Origin: Alentia gelatinosa
Taxonomy: Eukaryota > Annelida > Polychaeta > Phyllodocida > Polynoidae
NCBI GenBank assembly: GCA_950022655.1
Contig: OX465584.1
Span: forward strand, 65,348,722 to 65,412,721
Direction: 5' to 3'
DNA length: 64,000 nucleotides
Position numbers and translations under genes: made by a program
The notes under the pieces: generated by a model
Database searches by the model: none
What the model was told of the DNA's origin: nothing
The model's input: the letters and a program-made list of their open reading frames with translations, nothing else
Shown here: in pieces, positions 23,681 to 34,139 of the stretch
Position numbering within the stretch: position 1 is the first letter of the stretch
Layout: each line of letters begins with the position of its first letter

Positions 23681-24565
23681 CCTTAAGGCCAATGGCTGTC
23701 TACCGATTCCGGAACATTGATGCACCTTTGTCGGCAACAAACGGACGGTAATTTGTCTCAGCCAAGGCATCCTAACGGAGTCGGCTGTAGTCAGGAGATG
23801 TAGGACAGCTAGTCGTCAGGGTGCATAATCGTATATCTGTCTGTAAATATAGACCGATTTGCTAAGGACTAGTACCCACCATCCCCTCCACTCTCCAAGC
23901 AGATATCCTGCGCTCGACTTCCTGTGGTCGCTTTGTATCTCTGCCCCAACCTGCCTGTTTGGGCTCAAATCTGGCCCATACGCCAGTTTTTCAATTATCC
24001 TAAATTATGAGAGATTTGCAGGGTATTTTGTGTTCTACATGTAAATAGAGATGCACATATTTATATGGTAAATAAAATACTCTCATTTCTATCATTATTT
24101 ATGTCAAACCAGACACAGCCTCTGGGATTACTTTCTACAGTGGAAAGCAACTCATGTGTTACAGGGCTTTGTTTTGTCAATAATGCCATGTGCTCCTCTG
24201 AAGGAACAGTCTAATCAACTGTGAATTCCCATTATAAAATGGTTTAAGTCTGAAAAAGAAACAGGTGGACTGTCTGTGAAGTTCCTTTAATAATTCCCAT
24301 ATTTCCATACTCATGATATGTGGGTTGTTTGACTTGTATAACTTTTGACAGCTGCCTTGTTTTGAATCTGAAATCTTGGCTGGTTCCCCCTGTACTTACT
24401 GGATACCCTGAGAACCAGCGTATGACGTCACTGGGTTGGGGCAGAGATTAAGCCAGCGCTAGCGCCACGAAAGATCTGGGGGGAGAGTGCATCCCCTCTC
24501 CTCGATGGTCGCCGGTCGAGCGAGGGGCTACGCAATTTGCCTACGACAAGTTGACCACTGGCCTG
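23681..24565. mobile_element. Second TIR copy, interrupted by another transposon
   Basis: Starts cccttaaggccaatggctg at 23681. The family sequence stops at 'ccatcccctc' (23888) and resumes at 'catcccctctcctcgatgg' (24490), continuing to about 24562 (ctacgacaagttgaccac). The interruption is the element 23889-24489. The right TIR is missing. Confidence 0.7.
23889..24489. mobile_element. 601-bp TIR element with 9-bp target duplication
   Basis: The ends cactctcc (23889) and ggagagtg (24482-24489) are inverted, and catcccctc is duplicated on both sides (23880-23888, 24490-24498). The interior (cgacttcctgtgg, gtatctctgcccc, ttggctggttccc, gcgctagcgcc) is homologous to 51174-53062. A 9-bp duplication would fit a Mutator-like class but this is only inferred. 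Non-coding. Confidence 0.7.
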
Positions 24566-24574
24566 CCTACCGTG

Positions 24575-24765
24575 CTAAAGAGGTATATTAATGCAACCAA
24601 AGATTCCTATAATCTCAATGATGACACCTAGCGGGAATACTGTGTGCCAGTGGACTCCCAAGGCTCTAAGCATAGTTCGTTAATAATTCTACTCCCATAG
24701 AGTGCAGTGAGAACCTTATACAGATTACGACTAAGAGAGTGTGAGACCTCATGAGAGGGGCGCAC
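24575..24765 (+). mobile_element. Partial copy of foldback family K
   Basis: Matches the second half of 22878-23160 and the flank beyond: gcaaccaaagattcctata, caaggctctaagcatag, agagagtgtgagac and ctcatgaggggcgc-like words follow in the same order. The palindromic partner arm is missing. Confidence 0.6.
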
Positions 24766-24922
24766 CAGATTAATGTTGGTGAGACTATTTAAATAACTGC
24801 GGCAGTGCAGTTACAATGGAATTACTTTAAATAGTAAAGATTTAATCACATAACCAACAAACACCGCTAAATTAGTTTTTTAGATTTATTGTACAGTTCT
24901 TGTTTGGATACAATTGATTATC

Positions 24923-25215
24923 ACGACACAACGTTTCGGCGTTTAATAAACCTTCATCAGGTGTAAATATTCAACTTTTTAAGTGATAAAGTACATTTCT
25001 TCAGCAATTTCTTTATGGTTACCGTGGTAACTTATCAACAATTTGTAGTTTGAATGAAAGTGATTCCTGGGGTCCATTACTGAGTGTCTTCCCATGTTTA
25101 CATTGATTCTTTTAAAAATTGAATTCGTATTAACTGGTAATTCTTTCAAATAATTAACGACATTAATGACAACACTGCCTGATGAAGTCTTATTAAATAA
25201 GACGAAACGTTGCAA
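24923..25215. ncRNA. Inverted pair of hammerhead-like motifs (Penelope-type?)
   Basis: On the + strand, ctgatga at 25179-25185 is followed by the stem gtctta/taagac and then gaaac at 25204-25208. On the minus strand the same order (ctgatga, stem with ggttta/taaac, gaaac) reads from 24960 down to 24933. CUGAUGA-stem II-GAAAC is the core of the hammerhead ribozyme and is known in terminal repeats of Penelope-like retroelements. Here an extra A follows CUGAUGA, so cleavage activity is uncertain. No GIY-YIG or RT coding sequence is seen between them. Probably a fragment. Confidence 0.4.
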
Positions 25216-25489
25216 ATACCCAACCCAATCGTCCTCTATCTTGATGTATCTTTATCCCCAATAAATCATTTATACTTAGGGTATTAGCTTGTCTGGTTTT
25301 ATGTGGAACTTTTTCAACAAACCAAATAATTAACTATAAAATGGAATAATTATGTGTAAGTTACATGCTGGTAGTCCATTGGGAGTTAAACAATTTATTT
25401 CTTATACATATATCAATAAATATTGTGATATGATTTTGGTTATAGTTATTTACTTGATAATTCCTTGTTTGTACAGTTCCCTCCCCATC

Positions 25490-26673
25490 CATTAATATTA
25501 ATTAATTTAAGATGTCCCCCAGTTGTTGGCACGGCTCACCTATGATATTATTAGTTTATTTAAGATGTCCCCCAGTTGTCGGCACGGCTCGCCTATGATA
25601 TTATTAGTTTATTTAAGATGTCCCCCGATTGTCGGCACGGCTCACCTATGATATTATTAGTTTATTTAAGATGTCCCCCAGTTGTCGGCACGGCTCACCT
25701 ATGATATTATTAGTTTATTTAAGATGTCCCCAATTGTCGACACCGCTCGCCTATGATATTATTAGTTTATTTAAGATGTCCCCCAGGCATGGCTCACCTA
25801 TGATATTATTAGTTTATTTAAGATGTCCCCCAATTGTCGACACGGCTCACCTATGATATTATTAGTTTATTTAAGATGTCCCCCAGTTGTCGACACGGCT
25901 CACCTATGATATTATTAGTTTATTTAAGATGTCCCCAGTTGTCGGCATGGCACACCTATGATATTATTAGTTTATTCAAGATGTCCCCCAATTGTCGGCA
26001 CGGCTCACCTATGATATTATTAGTTTATTTAAGATGTCCCCCAATTGTCGGCATATGATATTATTAGTCTATTTAGGATGTCCCCCAATTGTCGGCACGG
26101 CTCGCCTATGATATTATTAGTTTATTTAAGATGTCCCCCAATTGTTGGCATAGCTCACCTATGATATTATTAGTTTATTTTAGATGTCCCCCACTTGTCG
26201 GCACGGCTCACCTATGATATTATTAGTTTATTTAAGATGTCCCCCACTTGTCGGCACGGCTCACCTATGATATCATTAGTTTATTTAAGATGTCCCCAGT
26301 TGTCGGCATGGCACACCTATGATATTATTAGTTTATTTAAGATGTCCCCCAGTTGTCGGCACGGCTCGCCTATGATATTATTAGTTTATTTAAGATGTCC
26401 CCAGTTGTCGGCATAGCTCACCTATGATATTATTAGTTTATTTAAGATGTCCCCCAATTGTTGACACGGCACACCTATGATATTATTAGTTTATTCAAGA
26501 TGTCCCCCAATTGTCGGCACGGCTCAGCTATGATATTATTAGTTTATTCAAGATGTCCCCCAATTGTTGGCACGGCTCACCTATGATATTATTAGTTTAT
26601 TTAAGATGTCCCCCAGCTGCGGCACGGCTCACCTATGATATTATTAGTTTATTTAAGATGTCCCCAGTTGTCG
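25490..26673. repeat. 53-bp satellite, left part (about 22 units)
   Basis: Tandem unit of about 53 bp: cacctatgatattattagtt, tatttaagatgtcccc, cagttgtcggcacggct. Units differ by point changes and small deletions. The array is cut at 'agttgtcg' (26673) by the Ngaro element and resumes at 31540 with 'gcgcggctcgcc', in register, with no target duplication. Confidence 0.95.
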
Positions 26674-26846
26674 TCTACCTTAAAATATACGATAATAAGG
26701 TTATATATTTCCTCACCGAATACACCAGAGGGCAACACTGTACATCGCCCGTATTCTAACGCTAGGTGGCGCTGGGTGTTACCGCGCCTCCATAGATCCA
26801 GCACTGCCGAACCAAGACGGAGTGTTGAGCTTTGTGAAATTTTTTA
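26674..26846 (+). repeat. Ngaro split repeat A1
   Basis: Begins tctaccttaaaatatacg and ends in gctttgtgaaattttt. It is repeated as A2 at 31224-31397 with about two substitutions. It contains gctaggtggcgctgggtg, a CTCF-like core word. Confidence 0.92.
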
Positions 26847-26891
26847 TCGGTGTAAATCTGCAATTAGCGGTGCCATCCGATTGTATTTCCA

Positions 26892-28085
26892 ATGGCATCG
26901 CGACAGAGATACTGTGCTACGTGTAAAACACGACACTATAAACCAACGGGAGCCAAATGTCCTACGTTATGGAAGGATGACGATAGTGAAGCAGCTACCC
27001 CAGACACACGACAGAGCGGTCGCCATGATGGACTATCGCTAAGGACCCAAATGTTAGGCGTCTACACCAACATGTCCAGTCGAATGAGCAGTCTAGAAGA
27101 GTCTATACAAGCTATCGCCAACTCCCTGAATCCCAAAGAAAAAGGCACAGGATAAAGGTCTACAAAGGTCGACGAAAAAGCAAGCACATCCAGAGACGGG
27201 CAGCCAAGCGCGGTGAAAACCGATCAACAGCGGTCGCGGGTGAGTGACCATGATATTACCTCAGGACAGGACAACAAGGTTGACCCAAAGACGTCTACGG
27301 TGTCCAGTAGACGCAAAAGTATCACAAAAGTTGTCGCTTCAGAAGAGTCCTCAGCTGAGGAGGATGGTGCTAGAGCGACAAGAAAAGTGAGACGATCTAG
27401 TCGCCACGTGCGATCTATATCCAGGAGCAGAAGGGAGTGGTCATCCGAGACGGACTCAACCGGGTCTACTACGGAGACGAGTTCAGAGGAGGATAAACGA
27501 CATCGACGTAAATCGAAACACGGATACGGGGCATCGCGAGATGCCAAACGCCGTAGGAAAAGAAAAGAGCGCAAATACGACATAAAACGCTTTTTAAGCA
27601 AAGAGGAGCGATCAAAGCAAATGACATTTGAGTTATTGATCAATTTGCTTACCCAACTATCAATGGAACTCATGGAGGATGGTAAAGATATCAAGGGACT
27701 TCTGCGGCATATAGCCTTTCTGACGGAAAAGGCAGACACCCGCACGTACACGACAGCTGCCTTGGTAAAATATGACATAGAAGTAAGGAGAAAGGCAGTA
27801 AAAGAGGGCCTTTCAGCCTTCACAGCGGGCGACCAGGAACTTTCTACACGTTTCCTAGGAATGGAAGCAACTTGAGATGTAGCAAGGAAAAAGGCCCCAT
27901 CAACGATCAAAAAAGGCCCAACAAAGATCAAAGGAAAGGACGGTAAACCGTTATTATGTATAAGTTATCAGGAAGGGACCTGTACCTTCAAGAACTGTCG
28001 TTATGACCATAGATGCGCGGCATGTGATGCCGAACATCCCAAATGTGAATGCGATGCCTTCAAAAGACTGAAAAGTTCTAAATGA
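26892..28085 (+). pseudogene. Ngaro gag-like ORF1, broken by in-frame stops
   Basis: One continuous reading frame from the ATG at 26892, interrupted by TAA at 27153-27155 and TGA at 27873-27875, ending at TGA 28083-28085. The N-terminus has a C-X2-C-X3-H-X6-C arrangement (residues near 8-23), then a basic, Ser/Arg-rich middle (27213-27580) and a helical segment. After the second stop, 27957-28058 encodes a Cys/His-rich CCCH-like zinc finger (CISYQEGTCTFKNCRYDH), which is common in gag proteins of DIRS/Ngaro elements. Presumed role: a nucleic-acid-binding structural protein. The frame stays open and conserved in character across both stops, so the stops look recent. Readthrough cannot be excluded. 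Confidence 0.75.
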
Positions 28086-28226
28086 AATGAGGTTACACAG
28101 GTATCAAAAGACGATGTATCAGAAAACGATTGTCTAGAAAACGAAAGTATATACCAATGTGAAACGAGTTGTAAGGTTGAATATCCAAACGTAAGTTTAC
28201 CAAATCTTTATCGTCAGGACCAGATA

Positions 28227-30163
28227 ATGGATGGTTTTGTTGAAATTGATAAAGATTATCGGAGTAAGAAACCCGACAGTAGTAAACAGGATAGTAGTAT
28301 AGGAAAATTATGCTTTAGTCACGATGTATCAGCATCTGATCACGGTGTTGGCTCAAAAAATATCGTTCATTTCTGTGAGTGTGAATCTTGCGATAAAGAG
28401 CATGGAAATGTGACTATTTGTCATGGTTGTACAACCGATACTTGTAAAAGTGTATCACAAACCGAAAGTTATCGTCTTTGCATTGACGCAGGTTATGGTT
28501 TTCATTACCCCGTTTTCTATTCATGTACAGAGGGCAGTTGTACTTGTTCTTATACTTTTAACGGTGAACAAATACAATTACTACCATGCAGGTTTGCCTC
28601 AGCTATATTATCGTTGGAAGATCCCTCCGATAATGCCTGGTTTGTTTTCTCAGGAATTTGTAGAGGTTTTGATATCTTAGACCCAAGTAACCAAACCAGA
28701 TACTACCGTGAAAACTATGATTCTATTGAATCGGAACCGTTTTACGGAGAAATGTGTGACAAGATCAAAAAAGAACTCGCAGAAGGAAAGGTATCAATAG
28801 CGAATTCAGTTCCAGAATGTGTGCATTCGTTAGGAGCAGTATCAAAAAAGGATGGCTCGCTCAGACCCATAACAGATTGTAAACGCCCGGAAGGACTAAG
28901 TATCAATGCTAATATGGACTCAACAGTATCACGTTTTAGATTCAAAAACATAGATATGGCAGGGGAGTTGATAACTCCTAATGGTTTCTGTGGTATATCG
29001 GATATAAAGGATGCTTACCGAGCGGTCCATATTTCCCCCTCGCATCGAAAATATCAGGGTTTTTCTTGGCGTTTCCCAGAGGGTGAACGAATTATTTTTT
29101 CTGATAATCGTTTATGTTTTGGATCAAAAAGCACTCCTTTTATTTTTAACTCGATATCGGACTTCGTGGTAGAATGTATTTTGGACAAGGTTATACATGT
29201 TGTATAAATTATCTAGACGATTTCTTCGTTACTGGTCCCGACCACAAAAGTACCACAGATACTCAGACGGTTCTAAATAACACTTTAAACCTGTTGGGCT
29301 TCGAAATCAATCAAAACAAACTGGTAAAACCGGCCCAAAAGGTGACTTTCCTGGGCATTGATATAGACACTACCAAGATGGAATTTTCTCTTCCAAAAGA
29401 AAAAGTAGATAGAGCCAAAAAGGAAGTTAGCGACTGCTTAACGAAAAAATGGATATCTTACAAGAGTTTTGAACGAACAGTAGGCTACCTAGCACATTGC
29501 GCAACCATTATCTATGGCGGACGCACATATATGCAAGCCAGTTATGAATTTTTGAAAAAACACAAAAATCATAGACGTTTCATGCTCACAGATGAAGTTA
29601 TCGCTGACTTAAATTGGTGGAAGTCATTTATCGGAATATTCAACGGTAAAACTATGATTGTAAAACAAAAAGAAACAGACTTTCTGGTTACTGACTCCTC
29701 AATGTATGGATTCGGCGCCTTTGTTGATAACGATTTTATGTTTGGATCATGGGATAATAGCACTCCCACATGTAGACACACTGAAAGTTGCCCAACCATG
29801 GACAATTTTGACAATATAATAACAGTTCTTGAACTTTGGCCAATTGTCAAATCTTTTTCCAGGTGGTTGAATCGATTTTCAAACAAAGTGATACACGTCT
29901 ATACAGACAATACCCAAGTAAAATCGATGTTGCGCTCTGGAAAAAGCGCTAACGTTTCAGCTATGAAATGGCTGAGAGAATTGTATTGGATGTCAGCCTT
30001 ATACAATTTCCGTATCGTATCTCATTACATCCATACCACAGATAACATTTTCACAGATGCATTGTCTCGATTAAACTCTAATTCCCACGCTGATATCGCT
30101 AGGAAATGTATAAATGATTCCACAATACCATGTTGCTTTTTCAGAACGACAGCTCTACCTTGA
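28227..30163 (+). pseudogene. Ngaro reverse transcriptase-RNase H, frameshifted
   Basis: Two overlapping open frames encode one polyprotein. The first, 28227-29207 (326 codons, same frame as gag), has a Cys-rich N-terminal part, then RT motifs KKDGSLRPITD and the motif-A aspartate in SDIKDAYR (residue 259). The second, 29174-30163, begins just before the catalytic YLDD (its residues 13-16). It then carries RNase H with likely acidic residues D174, E220, D245 and D295 (TDSS, LELW, YTDN, FTDALS). Motif A and motif C lie in different frames that overlap at 29174-29207, so a frameshift mutation or programmed shift separates them. The C-terminus overlaps the recombinase ORF by 50 nt. The gene makes cDNA of the element RNA. 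Confidence 0.85.
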
Positions 30164-31097
30164 GAAAAAATCCATGGATCTAAAAATGGCAGGATGGGCA
30201 GATTCCACCTGGATCACAAAGAAATCGCAATGGAATCGATTTCTGAACTTTTGCGAGGACTATGAACTATCGCCGTTACCGGCTACTACCGATACAGTGT
30301 GCTTATATATCGCTTATCTGTCAGATTTTCTATCGTACTCCTCTATCACCAATTATATAAGTGCGATATGGTCTTTTCACGAGTTTTTTGATGTACCTCA
30401 CCCCCCAAAATCGTCTTATCAAATGAAAATGACCATGAGAGGTCTAAAACGAAAATTGGGCAATAACCCCAAGAGGTCTGAGGTTATTCTTCCGTCTCAA
30501 TTCTCATTGATTTATCACAATTTATGCCTTAAAATTGACCAGGACTTGATTTTCTGGTTTGCAGTGTGCTTATCATTCAGATGTCTACTAAGGAAATCGC
30601 ACGTTACAGCCTCTGTTCATACTTTATTATTTTCTGATCTGAAATTAACAGATTATGGTTTTGAGTTATCAATTAGGTCTTCAAAGACCATACAATATAA
30701 AGACCGGGTCTTGTATATCCCGGTAGTTCGTTCGAACTCCTGTTTATGTCCAGTATTTATATGGGAAATCATCTCGAAACGATATTTTCCCTCAAACTCG
30801 GATCCTCTGATTCCTAATGGTTTTTCTCCACCCAATTTCTGCGCTTATGATTACAAGGTTTTTTACAAGCGTTTCAAACTAGAATGTAACCGAATAGGAC
30901 TGAGAGGCAAGTTTACCCCTCATAGTCTAAGGAGAAGTGGAGCTACTTTTCTTTCATCCATGGGGATACCACTCCACAAAATTAAAGACATGGGCGATTG
31001 GCGCTCATGGAGTGTATTATTGTACCTCAAAGACACTATGGATCACAAGTTGATCAGGGATTATTCGATTGCTAAAGAGTTATCAAAGTATAGTTAA
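30114..31097 (+). CDS. Ngaro tyrosine recombinase (integrase)
   Basis: An intact 327-codon frame. The N-terminal half (residues about 20-125) is the all-helical core-binding domain. The catalytic half contains the box-I arginine in LLRKSH (R160), a lysine in the beta-hairpin region (about K191), box II HSLR (H270, R273), then W296 in GDWRSW and the nucleophile Y304 in LLYLKDT. This R-K-HxxR-W-Y set is that of tyrosine recombinases in DIRS-order retrotransposons, which integrate a circular cDNA without target duplication. The start overlaps the end of the RT/RNase H frame; another upstream start by coupling is possible. All catalytic residues are present, so this protein could still be active although the partner genes are broken. 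Confidence 0.9.
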   Translation: MIPQYHVAFSERQLYLEKKSMDLKMAGWADSTWITKKSQWNRFLNFCEDYELSPLPATTDTVCLYIAYLSDFLSYSSITNYISAIWSFHEFFDVPHPPKSSYQMKMTMRGLKRKLGNNPKRSEVILPSQFSLIYHNLCLKIDQDLIFWFAVCLSFRCLLRKSHVTASVHTLLFSDLKLTDYGFELSIRSSKTIQYKDRVLYIPVVRSNSCLCPVFIWEIISKRYFPSNSDPLIPNGFSPPNFCAYDYKVFYKRFKLECNRIGLRGKFTPHSLRRSGATFLSSMGIPLHKIKDMGDWRSWSVLLYLKDTMDHKLIRDYSIAKELSKYS

Positions 31098-31105
31098 TGG
31101 GCTTG

Positions 31106-31223
31106 CCGTGTGTTAACTCAATTAGCCACGAGTAATCCGCCAAGTAATACTCTGTTGTGTTATAATTAACCTATTATACTATTGTTTATATATCATACTT
31201 AGTGCTATTCGCACAGTAATATG
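31106..31223 (+). repeat. Ngaro split repeat B1
   Basis: 118 bp from ccgtgtgttaactcaatta to cgcacagtaatatg, beginning nine bases after the recombinase stop. Identical to B2 (31422-31539). It directly abuts A2, so the B1-A2 junction mirrors the junction of a circularised B2-A1 end. Confidence 0.93.
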
Positions 31224-31397
31224 TCTACCTTAATATATACGATAATAAGGTTATATATTTCCTCACCGAATACACCAGAGGGCAACACTGTTCATCGCCC
31301 GTATTCTAACGCTAGGTGGCGCTGGGTGTTACCGCGCCTCCATAGATCCAGCACTGCCGAACCAAGACGGAGTGTTGAGCTTTGTGAAATTTTTTTA
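31224..31397 (+). repeat. Ngaro split repeat A2
   Basis: Copy of A1 (tctaccttaatatatacg start), followed by a 24-bp spacer (about 31398-31421) before B2. Confidence 0.92.
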
Positions 31398-31421
31398 TTG
31401 TTATTGTTATGTGAAATAAAT

Positions 31422-31539
31422 CCGTGTGTTAACTCAATTAGCCACGAGTAATCCGCCAAGTAATACTCTGTTGTGTTATAATTAACCTATTATACTATTG
31501 TTTATATATCATACTTAGTGCTATTCGCACAGTAATATG
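31422..31539 (+). repeat. Ngaro split repeat B2
   Basis: Identical to B1. It ends at 'agtaatatg' (31539), after which the 53-bp satellite continues with gcgcggctcgcc. Confidence 0.93.
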
Positions 31540-31980
31540 GCGCGGCTCGCCTATGATATTATTAGTTTATTTAAGATGTCCACAGTTGTCGGCATGGCTC
31601 ACCTATGATATTATTAGTTTATTTAAGATGTCCCCCAATTGTCGACATGGCTCACCTATGATATTATTAGTTTATTTTAGATGTCCCCCACTTGTCGGCA
31701 CAGCTCACCTATGATATTATTAGTTTATTTAAGATGTCCCCCAATTGTCAGCACGGCTCACCTATGATATTATTAGTTTATTTAAGATGTCCCCGAGTTG
31801 TCGGCGCGGCTCACCTATGATATTATTAGTTTATTTAAGATGTCCCCCACTTGTCGGCGCGGCACACCTATGATATTATTAGTTTTTTTAAGATGTCCCC
31901 CAATTGTCGGCACAGCTCACCTATGATATTATAAGTTTATTTAAGATGTACCCCAGTTGTCGGCACAGCTCACCTATGAT
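31540..31980. repeat. 53-bp satellite, right part (about 8 units)
   Basis: Continuation of the 25490-26673 array after the Ngaro element, ending at 'cacctatgat'. Same unit and same type of variants. Confidence 0.95.
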
Positions 31981-32994
31981 TGAGAGGGAGCCGCTTCTAT
32001 GTCTGGGGGTTAATCTGATCCAGTTCTGGACATGTCCTGGCACATGCAGCCAGGACCCGTGGCAGAGAACGTGGATGTGATTGCTTTTGATATCTATGTT
32101 CAGGTGTCATGGGTAACTTTAGCCAGTAGCTTCTGTACACGAGAGAGGTGTTTCCAAGTCCTGGTGTAAGCTTACTCCATGCCCCACCTAACAATCCCTG
32201 GTAAATAGAACAGATGAGAGTTTCATAAAACCCGGCCAGCCTTTGTAAATGAAAATAAGGACATGAATATTCATAAGGTTGCATTAAAGCTTACGATTCG
32301 CTTGAGAAGTAATAACGCTTTTCAGTGGCGCCATCTGTGGTAGAACTTTAGAGGCAGTCGACTGCATTAGAACTAAATGATACCAGGGTGAGATACTATA
32401 TGGAAACAATAACGGAGACAGGGATTTGCCGTAGGAAAAAACTGTCTAGCTTGCTATTTGTAGATTGTGTATAGTTTTTTTATCATCTGATGTTTAAAAC
32501 TATTGTTATCAGTTAATCTTTATATACGTGTAATACGGCGCTACCATCTGCAGACTAAAACTCCACCAATAATGATCACATTATATATGAGTCGGTCAGT
32601 AGTTCTTGGGAAAGGTCAGTGGTATATATAATCTCACCGACTTTTGGTTTAAAATGGCCATCAATCATTCAATGCACTTCATTGCATAATTTAGAAAAGA
32701 AATTCAATGTCCATTTCTGTTTCCACCTGACGATAATTGCACTAAATGTGTCATAAAATCAGCCGCAATGCAGAATGCAATGATGGTGGTCATAATCGAT
32801 AAGTGGGAAAGCTACATAACACAAAGTTAACACCCCCGATTAGAGATAAATTTCCAGTTTTTCTATTATTCAATTATAATTTATTTGTCAGTCAGCGCAA
32901 GCATATTCTAAAAAAGAGCAAAAGGGAACCAGATGAAAGAAGTAAACGACTGATTCTATTTCGATTTTTTGCATTTTCAAAGTAGCACTCTCAT
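31981..32994. other. No gene seen
   Basis: About 1 kb between two satellites. No coding, RNA or repeat structure recognised; AT-rich in its right half. Confidence 0.4.
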
Positions 32995-33942
32995 CCATCT
33001 CACTGTCACACAGTAACACCCCCTCCCCTCCCATCTCACAGTCACACAGTAACACCCCCTCCCATCTCACAGTCACACAGTAACACCCCCTCCCCTCCCA
33101 TCTCACAGTCACACAGTAACACCCCCTCCCATCTCACAGTCACACAGTAACACCCCCTCCCCTCCCATCTCACAGTTACACAGTAACACCCCCTCCCATC
33201 TCACAGTCACACAGTAACACCCCCTCCCATCTCACAGTCACACAGTAACACCCCCTCCCATCTCACAGTCACACAGTAACACCCCCTCCCATCTCACAGT
33301 CACACAGTAACACCCCCTCCCATCTCACAGTCACACAGTAACACCCCCTCCCATCTCACAGTCACACAGTAACACCCCCTCCCCTCCCATCTCACAGTCA
33401 CACAGTAACACCCCCTCCCATCTCACAGTCACACAGTAACACCCCCTCCCCTCCCATCTCTCAGTCACACAGTAACACCCCCTCCCCTCCCATCTCACAG
33501 TCACACAGTAACACCCCCTCCCCTCCCATCTCACAGTCACACAGTAACACCCCCTCCCATCTAACAGTCACAGAGTAACACCCCCTCCCATCTCACAGTC
33601 ACACAGTAACACCCCCTCCCATCTCACTGTCACACAGTAACACCCCCTCCCATCTCACAGTCACACAGTAACACCCCCTCCCATCTCACAGTCACACAGT
33701 AACACCCCCTCCCATCTCACAGTCACACAGTAACACCCCCTCCCCTCTCGAACTCACACAGTAACACCCCCTCCCATCTCACAGTCACACAGTAACACCC
33801 CCTCCCATCTCACAGTCACACAGTAACACCCCCTCCCATCTCACAGTCACACAGTAACACCCCCTCCCCTCCCCTCTCACAGTCACACAGTAACACCCCC
33901 TCCCATCTAACAGTCACAGAGTAACACCCCCTCCCATCTCAC
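32995..33942. repeat. 31/36-bp satellite, left part
   Basis: Tandem unit tcacagtcacacagtaacac plus cccctcccatc (31 bp), with a 36-bp variant having an extra 'cctcc'. The array stops at 'atctcac' (33936-33942), where the LINE begins, and resumes at 41570 with the same 'atctcac'. Minus-strand open frames are repeat artefacts. Confidence 0.95.
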
Positions 33943-34139
33943 GTCTATATCATAACCATAACCATAATGACGTCAGAGTGAGCGGGGTTGGTTTGTAGTG
34001 GCAGCGCGAGGAAATAAGTGAAAACCAACAAATATTGAATCTGTAAGTACTGGAAATGCAGTGGAGAAGTCTATGAAATAGGCAAGAACAAGTGGAAATA
34101 ATCGAGAAGTCAAGAAAATAGCTGAAAATAGGCAAGAAA
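33943..34139 (+). promoter_or_regulatory. LINE 5' UTR, presumed internal promoter
   Basis: Begins with short ataacc repeats (cataaccataaccataatga), then a CRE-like tgacgtca at 33968-33975, and an A/G-rich leader up to the ORF1 ATG at 34140. LINEs need an internal promoter at this place; the specific role of the CRE-like site is inferred. Confidence 0.4.

Larger units (their letters stand above)
26674..31539 (+). mobile_element. Ngaro-type tyrosine-recombinase retrotransposon, 4.87 kb
   Basis: The element has split direct repeats in the order A1 - ORFs - B1 - A2 - B2, diagnostic of Ngaro/PAT members of the DIRS order. A1 is 26674-26846, B1 31106-31223, A2 31224-31397 and B2 31422-31539. B1 and B2 (118 bp) are identical; A1 and A2 differ at about two positions. 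Between them lie gag-like, RT/RNase H and tyrosine recombinase reading frames. As expected for recombinase-mediated integration there is no target-site duplication: the host satellite reads straight through. The identical repeats imply a recent insertion, yet the gag and RT frames are broken, so this copy is probably defective and may have been mobilised in trans. Confidence 0.93.

Noticed and set aside
24979..25215. 78-codon minus-strand frame between the hammerhead-like motifs as PLE coding sequence
   Set aside because: No GIY-YIG or RT motif; short and could be chance.
25490..31980. CRISPR-like array
   Set aside because: The 53-bp units are contiguous near-identical repeats without unique spacers, in a eukaryotic context, and have no cas genes.
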